From: Sedimentisphaera salicampi
GTDB taxonomy: Bacteria > Planctomycetota > Phycisphaerae > Sedimentisphaerales > Sedimentisphaeraceae
Direction of reading: 5' to 3'
Length of the DNA: 64,000 nt
Assembly (NCBI RefSeq): GCF_002117005.1
Contig: NZ_CP021023.1
Coordinates: 1,116,001 to 1,180,000, forward strand
Shown: positions 55,978 to 63,773 of the stretch, piece after piece
Layout of the letters: each line of letters starts with the position of its first letter
Numbering within the stretch: position 1 is the first letter of the stretch
Program-made: the position numbers and the translations under genes
The notes under the pieces: generated by a model
Databases searched by the model: none
Told to the model about the DNA's origin: nothing
The model's input: the letters and a program-made list of their open reading frames with translations, nothing else

Positions 55978-56337
55978 ATGTATAACTGGGCACGATCAGC
56001 AGACACATTCATAAACACCAAGGTTGATACAATCAGCCGGGGCAAGACCCGCAGCAACCAAACGAGACTGGAAAACATTGAAGACCAGCTCGACAGGCTC
56101 ATCCTCGTTAATCGGGCGCTCTGGGAGCTGCTCAGCGAAAAGACAAACCTCACAGACGACGAGCTCTTCAGCAAGGTTGCCGAGATAGATATGCGCGACG
56201 GCGAGATGGACGGCAAGCTCCGCAAGGAGATGAAGAAATGCAGCAGCTGCGGCCGTGCCCTCAACCCCCGCCACCAGAAATGTATGTACTGCGGGAGCGA
56301 AAGCCTGAAGAAAGATGCATTCGATGCAATAAAATGA
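55978..56337 (+). CDS. Coiled-coil zinc-ribbon protein
   Basis: 119 residues. A helical, coiled-coil-like N-terminal part (about 25-75) is followed by a zinc ribbon: CSSCGRA then CMYCGSE (about 87-107). I do not recognise a named family. It lies 68 bp after cysS and its TGA overlaps the ATG of yggS, so it is co-translated with that gene. Confidence 0.65.
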   Translation: MYNWARSADTFINTKVDTISRGKTRSNQTRLENIEDQLDRLILVNRALWELLSEKTNLTDDELFSKVAEIDMRDGEMDGKLRKEMKKCSSCGRALNPRHQKCMYCGSESLKKDAFDAIK

Positions 56338-57047
56338 GCAAGATCGAAGAAAATTTAAATATTGTTGAAGAGAATATCCAAGCCTCCTGCGAAAGGGCAT
56401 CCAGGAGCAGGGATGAGGTGAGCCTTGTTGCTGTTACCAAAACCGCAACGCCTGAGCAGGTAGTGGAGGCGGTGCGGCTGGGCTGCACAGACCTCGGCGA
56501 AAACCGCCTGCAGCACTTCTCCGAAATAAGGCAGGCCGCCGAAAGCAGCGAGGAAATATCACGACAGCTTCCCAGCCTGCGGTGGCATATGATCGGCCAT
56601 ATGCAGAGAAACAAAGCCAAACACTTCCTCCCGCTGATGGATTTGCTCCATTCGCTCGAATCGCTGAAGCTTGCGGGAGTTTTGAATAAACTGCTCGCAG
56701 AAGAGGGAAGAAAGCTTGAGGCGTTCATTCAGGTAAACTGCTCACACGAAGAGCAGAAATACGGCGTGCCCGCAGGCGAGGCCGGAGAGTTTGCCGCCAA
56801 ACTCGCTGAGCACGAGAATATCATCCCCGCCGGAATTATGACTATGGCCGCTTTCGAGGCGAGCGAAAAACAGCTCCACGAGACATTCGCCCTTGCAAGG
56901 GAAACTATGCTGAATGCCCGCTCCGCCCTGCCGGAAAAACTCCAAAAAAGCTTCTCACGCCTGAGTATGGGGATGACAAACGACTACCCAATCGCAATCG
57001 AAGAAGGCGCAACAGACCTGCGAATAGGCTCAGCAATTTTCGCCTGA
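56334..57047 (+). CDS. yggS: YggS/PROSC-family pyridoxal phosphate homeostasis protein
   Basis: 237 residues from the ATG at 56334, which overlaps the previous stop (ATGA). The PLP-binding Lys36 is in VAVTKTAT. Other family blocks are LGENRLQ, WHMIGHMQRNK and LSMGMTNDYPIAIEEGATDLRIGSAIF near the end. The protein balances PLP supply and amino acid pools. It ends 18 bp from the convergent mcrC gene. Confidence 0.95.
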   Translation: MSKIEENLNIVEENIQASCERASRSRDEVSLVAVTKTATPEQVVEAVRLGCTDLGENRLQHFSEIRQAAESSEEISRQLPSLRWHMIGHMQRNKAKHFLPLMDLLHSLESLKLAGVLNKLLAEEGRKLEAFIQVNCSHEEQKYGVPAGEAGEFAAKLAEHENIIPAGIMTMAAFEASEKQLHETFALARETMLNARSALPEKLQKSFSRLSMGMTNDYPIAIEEGATDLRIGSAIFA

Positions 57048-57065
57048 ATCAGTTCTTTTTCAGTT

Positions 57066-58112
57066 TCAGTTCAGGATATCAATCAGTTCGTTATGTATGT
57101 CAGCCCAATTCTGATTCAGGTTTACTGTTTGCAGCGAAATCCTTCGACCCTTAATAATCCATTGATGATTTACTTTATTTTCGCTTGCAGAAGGATAAAG
57201 CAGAATTCCTTCACAATTTTCGAAAGGGTCATTCATAATATAAGCAAAAATTTGATACAGATTTTTAGAGCGAGCCTTCTCTATTTCATAATAATTTTGA
57301 AACATCCTGGTGTAAAACTTTGTATCCATTATGATCTTACGACCACTTGATGTTAATGATATATCTGTTCGCATATCTGGTAGCATCGCCTTATCTTTGC
57401 TGGATTCAAAGCCGCTAAGATCCCAATCGACAAATTCTGACGCTACTTTAAAACTGGTTTGTTCCTTTGCATAAAAGTTTCTAACAAAGCCTTCAAAAAG
57501 CCTCGCCATTGCCTGATGGTCTCTTCTGAAGTCATTAAAAATGAATCTGCCGGCCTCTTCTGATGGTAGAAGGCAATCATAAATGAGCTCACATACATTT
57601 ATCAGAAATGCATAATAGCTGTTGTTTCGATTAAGACACACTCGGCCAAAGAGCCTTTTGTTCATATCAATTTCATCAACACCATCAAATCTTCTGTAGA
57701 TTTTTCTAAGATCGTTTGCTGCTTCTCTGTCCACCTCAGAGCAGCGTATCATTCTGCGAATTGTGGTTTTAATTATCTGATTGTGCAGTATGTTATTATC
57801 GAATTCATCAAATTGGCATATCAGGGCAGGCTTCCGCATAAAAGTTCTGTTAAATGATTCTGTGAAACATATCTGCCCTCGTATCCGGCTGACCATCTCT
57901 TCTTTTTGGATATAATCACTGTCAAGTCCGCGTTTGAGAATACGTGATGCCCCATTGATCAAAACTTTTGCAAAAAGCGTTGAAAGATTTTCTTTGTTGG
58001 TCTGGCTGACAGGTGTCTGTTTTGCTTCTTCAAGCTTATCCCATGAATAACTCAGCAGGTAGTATATATTTTGAACCGGTATTTTAGTTAAGTCTGGTTT
58101 TTCGCTAATCAT
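57066..58112 (-). CDS. mcrC: McrC subunit of modified-cytosine restriction system
   Basis: 348 residues. The N-terminal helical region begins IPVQNIYYLLSYSWDKL, typical of McrC. A PD-(D/E)xK nuclease core appears at the C-terminal half: DMRTDISLTSSGRKIIMDTKFY in shortened view (MRTDISL then IIMDTKFY). McrC cuts DNA when driven by McrB. It overlaps mcrB by 8 bp (ATGATTAG). Confidence 0.9.
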   Translation of the reverse strand: MISEKPDLTKIPVQNIYYLLSYSWDKLEEAKQTPVSQTNKENLSTLFAKVLINGASRILKRGLDSDYIQKEEMVSRIRGQICFTESFNRTFMRKPALICQFDEFDNNILHNQIIKTTIRRMIRCSEVDREAANDLRKIYRRFDGVDEIDMNKRLFGRVCLNRNNSYYAFLINVCELIYDCLLPSEEAGRFIFNDFRRDHQAMARLFEGFVRNFYAKEQTSFKVASEFVDWDLSGFESSKDKAMLPDMRTDISLTSSGRKIIMDTKFYTRMFQNYYEIEKARSKNLYQIFAYIMNDPFENCEGILLYPSASENKVNHQWIIKGRRISLQTVNLNQNWADIHNELIDILN

Positions 58113-60213
58113 TTAGAAGCCGTTTCATTTCGTTCGCCTTATCGGGATTATCGAACCAATATTCTTCCAGCAAAGGTTTAATCTCGTAGTCATAAATTTG
58201 TCTCAGCCAAAGTTTTTCGTTTTGAATATCTCTCTGCGGACAAAAGAAACTGTGCCCAATGCAGAAACCTTCCCCGAGATTATGAATGTCTTTTCTAATC
58301 TCTTCATTGAGCCTGAGCATTGACTCCCTTATAGCGGTTAAACAGCTCTCAGATATGCCTTTTGAACTTAAAAACTCGCCAAACTTATTCTTATCGAAAT
58401 GCGGGGTAAGAGTTTGGAAGGCAAAACGCCTTCTGAGTGCAAAATCTACCATCGCAAGTGAGCGGTCTGCGGTATTCATTGTGCCAATCAAATAAACATT
58501 TTCAGGTATGAAAAAACCCTCATTTGAATAAGGCAGAGGGATTGAATATTCTTTGCCTCGCTTATCTTTCTCTATAAGCATCATCAGCTCACCGAATATC
58601 TTGCTCAGATTTCCGCGGTTGATTTCATCAATTATAAAAACATATATGCCCTCAGAGTCTTCCCTTGCTTTGCTGCAAAAATCGTAAAATACCCCGTCTT
58701 TGAGTATAAATTTACCATCCTCGCTAGGTCTGTAGCCTTGGATAAAATCTTCATAACTGTAAGACTGATGAAACTGGATCATCTTAACTTTGCTGTTATC
58801 TTTAGCCCCAATAAGACTGTACGCTATCCTCTTGGCTATGAATGTTTTCCCAACCCCCGGCGCCCCCTGCAGTATGATATTCTTTTTCTCTTGGAGCAAA
58901 TCAACTATACCGCTGAAAGTCTCCTCACTCATAAACAAATCCTGCATCGCATCAGAGATAGAAAAAGAAGCCGCCTTTTCACTTTCGCCAACCAAACGAA
59001 GATAATAATTAACCATATTCTCGTAAGGCGTTATATCGGTTAGCTCCTTCGCCGAACTAAGCATATTCTCCTTGACATTCCAATTGCCTATTACCTTCCA
59101 CTCAACTTTGACACTATTTCTCAATTTAAAGTCTTCTTCTTTGCGATATTCATACTCTCCTGAAACTACACCATACCCCACAATCTGCTGTTTATCATAG
59201 CCTTGATTAAACTTAGCAAAAACAACATCTCCTCTTTTCAGTTCATGGGCGAAATTATAACAGAGCAGTTGAATCATTATGGGGTTAGAATACTGTGGGA
59301 ACTTCTTTTTTATCGCTTCCCCAACTTCCTCTTTAGAATTGTATTGACGCAAATCACCGATCTCCCCCCACCCTATTGTTGCAACTTCTTCGTCCTGCCA
59401 TTTCTGCCATTTTTCTTTTGTAAACGGCGAAATAGCCCAATAGCGAATCTCTTCATGAGATCCAGTTTCGTCATCTTCAGTTTGGCTGGCGTTTCTGCTT
59501 AGCAATGCTTGCCTTGATAATTCAGGGAAGGAGATTTCTTCCCCTTTCTTACTTAAAGCATCCTTCATATCATCTATCGCATTCAGGTAATTAGAACCAC
59601 TCAAGTCTTTACGACTTGGGACTTTAATGCCCAGATTAGATTTAAGATAATTCCTGGAAAGGCTGTCAAGAGTCATAAATTTAGTAGGGCGAACCCAAAA
59701 GAGCCCAGAGGTTAAGTTGAATTTAACATTTTTCAGATCAACCGCGCTATCAAAAGCCTTTACGAAATGCTCCTTTTGTTCCTGATTAGACTTATCTGCA
59801 TAACCCAAGGATGCCTCGAAAACATCCCAAAGCTTATCTATATCACCCTCCTTCCTTAGATACAAGAAACGGTAAAACAATGCCATGAAATTGTTAAGCG
59901 TGGGAATGCCGTCATCAAAATTAAAATTATCTGGCAGTCGGTTTTTAAGACTTAAAGATTCAGCTAAATAGTTAGCGAGATTAACACGTAAATTCTTTTT
60001 AATATTGCGATTAAAAATTCCCATAAAAGTAAAAGGGCAGATATCCTGAAGAGGAATTTTTTCATTTGGGGCTTTTTTGTCGTGTAGATAATCTAATTTA
60101 TTAGATTCGGCTTTTTTCAGTTTGGAAACAATCTCAATCAAGGAATTGCGGTTATTCTTGTATTTAAGCAGTTTATTTGCAAACTCTTCATAAAACTCAA
60201 CCCAACTGCTCAT
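58105..60213 (-). CDS. mcrB: McrB AAA+ GTPase with EVE-like specificity domain
   Basis: 702 residues. The N-terminal 250 residues are helical and unrecognised. About 257-400 looks like an EVE/PUA-type base-reader (RYWAISPFTKEKW, TIGWGEIGDLRQY, GDVVFAKF). The AAA+ motor has GAPGVGKTF near 450, FIIDEINRGN and GTMNTADRSLAMVDFALRRRF in short view (GTMNTADRS). McrB hydrolyses GTP. The EVE-like domain probably reads a modified base in invading DNA. Its N-terminal coding region is AT-rich compared with flanking genes, in keeping with transfer. Confidence 0.9.
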   Translation of the reverse strand: MSSWVEFYEEFANKLLKYKNNRNSLIEIVSKLKKAESNKLDYLHDKKAPNEKIPLQDICPFTFMGIFNRNIKKNLRVNLANYLAESLSLKNRLPDNFNFDDGIPTLNNFMALFYRFLYLRKEGDIDKLWDVFEASLGYADKSNQEQKEHFVKAFDSAVDLKNVKFNLTSGLFWVRPTKFMTLDSLSRNYLKSNLGIKVPSRKDLSGSNYLNAIDDMKDALSKKGEEISFPELSRQALLSRNASQTEDDETGSHEEIRYWAISPFTKEKWQKWQDEEVATIGWGEIGDLRQYNSKEEVGEAIKKKFPQYSNPIMIQLLCYNFAHELKRGDVVFAKFNQGYDKQQIVGYGVVSGEYEYRKEEDFKLRNSVKVEWKVIGNWNVKENMLSSAKELTDITPYENMVNYYLRLVGESEKAASFSISDAMQDLFMSEETFSGIVDLLQEKKNIILQGAPGVGKTFIAKRIAYSLIGAKDNSKVKMIQFHQSYSYEDFIQGYRPSEDGKFILKDGVFYDFCSKAREDSEGIYVFIIDEINRGNLSKIFGELMMLIEKDKRGKEYSIPLPYSNEGFFIPENVYLIGTMNTADRSLAMVDFALRRRFAFQTLTPHFDKNKFGEFLSSKGISESCLTAIRESMLRLNEEIRKDIHNLGEGFCIGHSFFCPQRDIQNEKLWLRQIYDYEIKPLLEEYWFDNPDKANEMKRLLND

Positions 60214-60324
60214 ATTCTTAACTCCATAAATATAATCGTTCTTTCAAAAAATAGGCTTCTGAAACGGGCTTATTAACACTAATTTAAGTATTATACTCAT
60301 CAGCAACTGAAGCCTAAAACGGAC

Positions 60325-60352
60325 ATTATACTCTTTAGAATCTATAAGTCCA
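60325..60352 (-). promoter_or_regulatory. Candidate mcrBC promoter
   Basis: Minus strand: TGGACT, 16 bp, TATAAT, about 110 bp upstream of the mcrB ATG. Perfect -10, weak -35. Confidence 0.4.
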
Positions 60353-60585
60353 GCGGGTACACTGCCCTTCACGTTTTTTCACTCCCGTTTTGCAGTGCCT
60401 TCTTGGGAAATCGATATTTTTCTCAACAGGGGCTTACAAAAATTTACCGCCAAAGTTAGGAAAAGACTATAAGATAAGCGTACAACCCAAATGCGGCAGT
60501 CAAAAAGTAATTTTTCTAAAAAACCAAAAAGAATTTTATGCGTAAAACTAAGAAATAAAAAAAACTTACAGAATTGACACATAAA

Positions 60586-60594
60586 TGTTATAAT
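60586..60594 (+). promoter_or_regulatory. Extended -10 promoter of the TlpA gene
   Basis: TGTTATAAT, an extended -10 with a perfect TATAAT, 69 bp before the ATG at 60664. No good -35 at the right distance, as expected for this class. Confidence 0.45.
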
Positions 60595-60663
60595 CACTTT
60601 CAGGTATAGATGCTTTTTGACGAGCATTAAAGGCCTGAAATCAAAAATGAAAGGGTTTTACCG

Positions 60664-61347
60664 ATGGATGAAAACAAAAACTTAGAAGATCAAAACAGCG
60701 AAAATCAGCAAAACGGGCAGGAGCAAGGCCATGAGGGCCAGAGCAAGGTTCATAAGTTCTGGCCGCTTGCTTTGATCGTCATTATTGCGGGAGCTGCAAT
60801 ACTGATCCAGAAAACTCCGTGCTGCGGCATAGCAGGACAAAGCGGTCAGGCAGGCGGAAACGCCGAGGGCATAAAGCAGGCAGAAGTGAGCAGTTCGCTT
60901 ACAGGGATAATTCCCGCAAGCAGGCTTGCTATGGAGAGCTTTTACGGTGCAGATGCCTCAGAGATGTCGGTTGAGAATCTTGAAGGGGAAAAGATCGAAC
61001 TGGCAGAGATGGAGGATAAGAACGTTTTAGTTGTATTCTGGGCGACGTGGTGTCCGCCGTGCAGGGAGGAAATTCCGGAGCTCAAGAAACTTAGAAACAA
61101 GTACAGCTCTGATGAGCTGGAAATTATAGCAATCAGCTTTGAAAATGAAAAAACAGTGAAGGATTTCGCTCAGGAAAAGGGCATAAACTACACAGTTGCG
61201 GCAAGCTCGCAAAACGAGCTGCCCTCACCTTTCAAAGATATAAGGGCTTATCCAACGATTATGTTTATAGATAAGGAAGGCAAGTTTAAGGCTGTAGTTG
61301 AAGGCGGAATTGGCCTTGATACTATGGAAAAAGTTATTTCGCTGTAA
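60664..61347 (+). CDS. Membrane-anchored TlpA/ResA-like thioredoxin
   Basis: 227 residues. A Gln/Glu-rich cytoplasmic N-terminus is followed by one membrane segment (about 31-48) with a CC pair just after it, then a periplasmic thioredoxin fold. The active site is WCPPC at 129-133 and the cis-Pro loop is AYPTIMFID. It probably reduces disulfides in envelope proteins, for example during cytochrome or lipoprotein maturation. A 27-bp gap separates it from the next gene. Confidence 0.9.
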   Translation: MDENKNLEDQNSENQQNGQEQGHEGQSKVHKFWPLALIVIIAGAAILIQKTPCCGIAGQSGQAGGNAEGIKQAEVSSSLTGIIPASRLAMESFYGADASEMSVENLEGEKIELAEMEDKNVLVVFWATWCPPCREEIPELKKLRNKYSSDELEIIAISFENEKTVKDFAQEKGINYTVAASSQNELPSPFKDIRAYPTIMFIDKEGKFKAVVEGGIGLDTMEKVISL

Positions 61348-61374
61348 TATTACAAAAGCAAAAAGGAGAAAATT

Positions 61375-61632
61375 ATGGACAGACACCTCATTCTCGGCGT
61401 TCACGTAACAGAGAGGCTCAAACACGCTCAGGCAATTCAGGAAGTTCTCACAAACTTCGGAGACACAATCAAAACCAGAATAGGTCTGCACGATGTGAAC
61501 GGAGAAATCAGCTCCCCTAATGGTGTGCTTCTGCTTGAATGCATCGATAAGCAGGACCGCTTCAGTTCGCTCAAGCAGGATTTGAGCAATATTGAAGGAG
61601 TTGAAATCAAAGAAATTGTTTTTGATCACTAA
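61375..61632 (+). CDS. Small ACT-like protein (TM1266-type, iron-only hydrogenase system regulator-like)
   Basis: 85 residues in a beta-alpha-beta ACT/NikR-C-like pattern: HLILGVHVTERLKHA, then LTNFGDTIKTRIGLHDV, then LLLECIDKQDRFSSLKQDL (each strand-helix unit visible). It resembles the TM1266 family annotated as putative regulators of iron-only hydrogenases. It is 35 kb from the hydrogenase cluster here. It has AAAAGGAG before the ATG and a terminator after the stop. A ligand-binding or metabolic role is possible; no helix-turn-helix is present. Confidence 0.65.
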   Translation: MDRHLILGVHVTERLKHAQAIQEVLTNFGDTIKTRIGLHDVNGEISSPNGVLLLECIDKQDRFSSLKQDLSNIEGVEIKEIVFDH

Positions 61633-61657
61633 TCGCAAACTTCAATGTAATTTCCGG

Positions 61658-61696
61658 CCGCAGAGAGCAGATTCAATTGATTCTCTGCGGTCTTTT
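61658..61696 (+). terminator. Intrinsic terminator before rlmN
   Basis: Stem CCGCAGAGA / TCTCTGCGG with a 15-base loop, followed by TCTTTT. It overlaps the region upstream of the true rlmN start and shows that earlier in-frame starts are not used. Confidence 0.8.
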
Positions 61697-61715
61697 ACTT
61701 TCCCAGAAAAAGTTT

Positions 61716-62741
61716 ATGGAAAAAGATCTTAAATCATACACCCTTCCCGCTCTGCAGGAGCTTATTGCCGAAAAATCGGGAAAAAAGTTTCACGCAGGCT
61801 ACATATTCAGCTTTATACACGAGAAGCAGCACAGCAGACTTGAAGAGATCACCCCTGTGCCTGAGAAACTGAGAAACATTCTCTCAGATGAGGGCTTCTT
61901 TATAAGTTCTCTGGAGATTCTCGAAAGGCAGAAAGACGCTGACAGCACCGAAAAATTCCTCTTTTCCGCCCAAGACGGAAGCAAATTTGAATCCGTTCTG
62001 CTGGATGATAACGGAAGAAAAACAGTTTGCATCTCCTCGCAGGCCGGCTGCAGAATGGGCTGCGGATTCTGCGCTACAGCAGGAATAGGCTTTATAAGGA
62101 ATCTGTCTTCAGGGGAAATAGCTGAGCAGGTTTACGCCGCAAAAAGAAGCGCTGAGAAAATCAGCAATGTGGTATTTATGGGTATGGGCGAGCCGTTCGA
62201 TAATTACGAAAATGCAGTGAACGCCGCCATAATTCTCAACGACAGCAAAGGGCTTGGCCTCGGAGCAAGGCATATAACATTAAGCACCTGCGGGCTAATC
62301 GACAGAATCGAAGATTTTACCCAATTGGACAAACAGTTCAGACTCGCTGTAAGCATACATGCAGGATATGAGGAAACAAGAAACAAGCTGATGCCAATAA
62401 ACAAATCCAACCCGCTTGCCAAACTCTTTGCTGCTGTAGAAAACTACTGCCGGAAAACAGGGCGAAGGGTAACGCTTGAATACTGCCTCATCGACGGCAT
62501 AAACGACAGCAGAGAGGAAGCAGTTAAATTTGCCCAATCAGCCCAGCGGCTCAAATGCAACGTAAATCTCATAGAATTCAATCCCGCTGGAAGCCTGAGG
62601 TTCTCAGCACCGAAAAAGGGAAAAACAAACGCATTTGCAGATATCCTTCGCGAGAACGGCATTGAAACCCATATTCGTTACCGCAGAGGCAGGAATATCA
62701 AGGCCGCCTGCGGACAGCTCGGCGCAGAATGGGAAAAATAG
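61716..62741 (+). CDS. rlmN: Dual-specificity RNA methyltransferase RlmN
   Basis: 341 residues from the ATG at 61716; earlier alternative starts lie inside a terminator. The radical-SAM motif is CRMGCGFC. The methyl-carrying cysteines are in VCISSQAGC (about residue 105) and AACGQLGAE near the C-terminus. FMGMGEPFDNY and SLRFSAPKKGK-like blocks are typical. It methylates A2503 in 23S rRNA and A37 in tRNA. Confidence 0.95.
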   Translation: MEKDLKSYTLPALQELIAEKSGKKFHAGYIFSFIHEKQHSRLEEITPVPEKLRNILSDEGFFISSLEILERQKDADSTEKFLFSAQDGSKFESVLLDDNGRKTVCISSQAGCRMGCGFCATAGIGFIRNLSSGEIAEQVYAAKRSAEKISNVVFMGMGEPFDNYENAVNAAIILNDSKGLGLGARHITLSTCGLIDRIEDFTQLDKQFRLAVSIHAGYEETRNKLMPINKSNPLAKLFAAVENYCRKTGRRVTLEYCLIDGINDSREEAVKFAQSAQRLKCNVNLIEFNPAGSLRFSAPKKGKTNAFADILRENGIETHIRYRRGRNIKAACGQLGAEWEK

Positions 62742-62767
62742 ACTGCTAAAATAATTCTAATATCTTG

Positions 62768-62785
62768 CTAACATTTCTCTAACAA
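62768..62785 (+). promoter_or_regulatory. Pho-box-like direct repeat upstream of pstS
   Basis: CTAACAT-TTCT-CTAACAA: two seven-base repeats with an 11-bp period, the geometry of PhoB/PhoP boxes. A possible -10 (AATAAT at 62793-62798) follows ten bases later, so the box would stand in for the -35. Confidence 0.65.
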
Positions 62786-62850
62786 TATTTGAAATAATCT
62801 CAAACAAAGTAATTTTTTAAGCAGCAAACAAGAAACAAGAAAGGATATTT

Positions 62851-63666
62851 ATGAAAAAAACAGCATTACTCACTGCACTGCTGGCTTGCGCTGCAGTTTT
62901 GCCGGCTAAAACCCTCCACATTGACGGATCAACTACCGTAGGCCCTATCGGGGATGCATTTGCAGAATTTTTCCAAACCGTACTTCATCCTGAGATGAAA
63001 ATCACTGTTAAAAAAACAGGCTCGGGCGACGGGGCCGCTTCTCTTTCAGAGAACCGCTGCGATATCGCAATGACAAGCCGGTTTTTGAAAGAAAAAGAAT
63101 TCAAGAAATCTATATCTAACGATGTCTACCCGGTTGCTCACGTAATAGCTATGGATGGAGTGTGCGTTGTAGTGCACCCTTCAAATCCCGTAAGCAAGCT
63201 CAGCAGCGAAAAGATAAGGGATATATATACTGGCAAAATAAAAAACTGGAGCCAGCTTGGCGGCCCGGACAGAGAAATTATCGCTATAAGCCGAGACACC
63301 TCTTCAGGCACTTACGAAACCTTCGACGGTATGGTAATGGAAGGCGAGAAGATGGCTGCCTCAGTAGAATATGTTAATTCAAATCCTCAGGCTCACGCAA
63401 GGGTTAAAACCACTCCAGGGGCAGTAGGCTATGTAGGCCTTGGGTTCGTTGATAAATACGTTCGTTCAGTGGATGTTGACGGGATAGAGCCCACAAGAAG
63501 GACAATCTCCAAAGGTATTTACCCGATCAGCAGGGCGCTGTTTTTCTTTACAAATAAGTACCCCCAGCCGGGGAGCCTTGTACATGAATTCTGCACATTC
63601 TACCTCACAGAGGACGGGCAGGAAATAATCGAATCAAAGGGTTTTGTACCCGTTACAGATTACTAA
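62851..63666 (+). CDS. pstS: Phosphate ABC transporter substrate-binding protein
   Basis: 271 residues. A Sec signal (MKKTALLTALLACAAVLPA) leads to the PBP-II type fold. DGSTTVGPIGDAF, KKTGSGDGAASLSENRCDIAMTSR (short view: GSGDGAASL, DIAMTSR), IYTGKIKNWSQLGG and SRDTSSGTYETF are the phosphate-binding family motifs. It captures periplasmic phosphate for PstCAB, which is not in the window. A Pho-box-like repeat lies upstream and a terminator follows, so it is probably a single-gene unit. Confidence 0.93.
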   Translation: MKKTALLTALLACAAVLPAKTLHIDGSTTVGPIGDAFAEFFQTVLHPEMKITVKKTGSGDGAASLSENRCDIAMTSRFLKEKEFKKSISNDVYPVAHVIAMDGVCVVVHPSNPVSKLSSEKIRDIYTGKIKNWSQLGGPDREIIAISRDTSSGTYETFDGMVMEGEKMAASVEYVNSNPQAHARVKTTPGAVGYVGLGFVDKYVRSVDVDGIEPTRRTISKGIYPISRALFFFTNKYPQPGSLVHEFCTFYLTEDGQEIIESKGFVPVTDY

Positions 63667-63681
63667 AATAAAGCTTCTGAC

Positions 63682-63708
63682 AAGGGGGCAGAGAAGCCCC
63701 CTTTTTTT
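63682..63708 (+). terminator. Intrinsic terminator after pstS
   Basis: Stem AAGGGGGC / GCCCCCTT with a six-base loop, then a T run, 15 bp after the stop. Confidence 0.9.
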
Positions 63709-63738
63709 ATGCGCCGATATTTCATCCATGCAAGGCGG

Positions 63739-63766
63739 TTGTAAGATTGTAAATGCAAAGTATAAT
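63739..63766 (+). promoter_or_regulatory. pflA promoter, giving a leaderless or near-leaderless mRNA
   Basis: TTGTAA, 16 bp, TATAAT. The -10 ends seven bases before the ATG at 63774, so transcription should begin at or just before the start codon. No ribosome-binding site is visible. Confidence 0.6.
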
Positions 63767-63773
63767 ATCGGTT

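Larger units (their letters stand above)
60214..60663. other. Intergenic region between mcrB and the TlpA gene
   Basis: 450 bp, AT-rich, no gene. On the minus strand it carries TATAAT boxes at 60290-60295 and 60325-60330; the latter has TGGACT 16 bp upstream and is the better mcrBC promoter. On the plus strand TGT-TATAAT at 60586-60594 is a likely extended -10 promoter for the TlpA gene. Confidence 0.5.

Noticed and set aside
60379-60627. Hydrophobic 82-residue minus-strand frame
   Set aside because: Composition reflects AT-rich intergenic DNA. No ribosome-binding site, and it covers the probable TlpA promoter.
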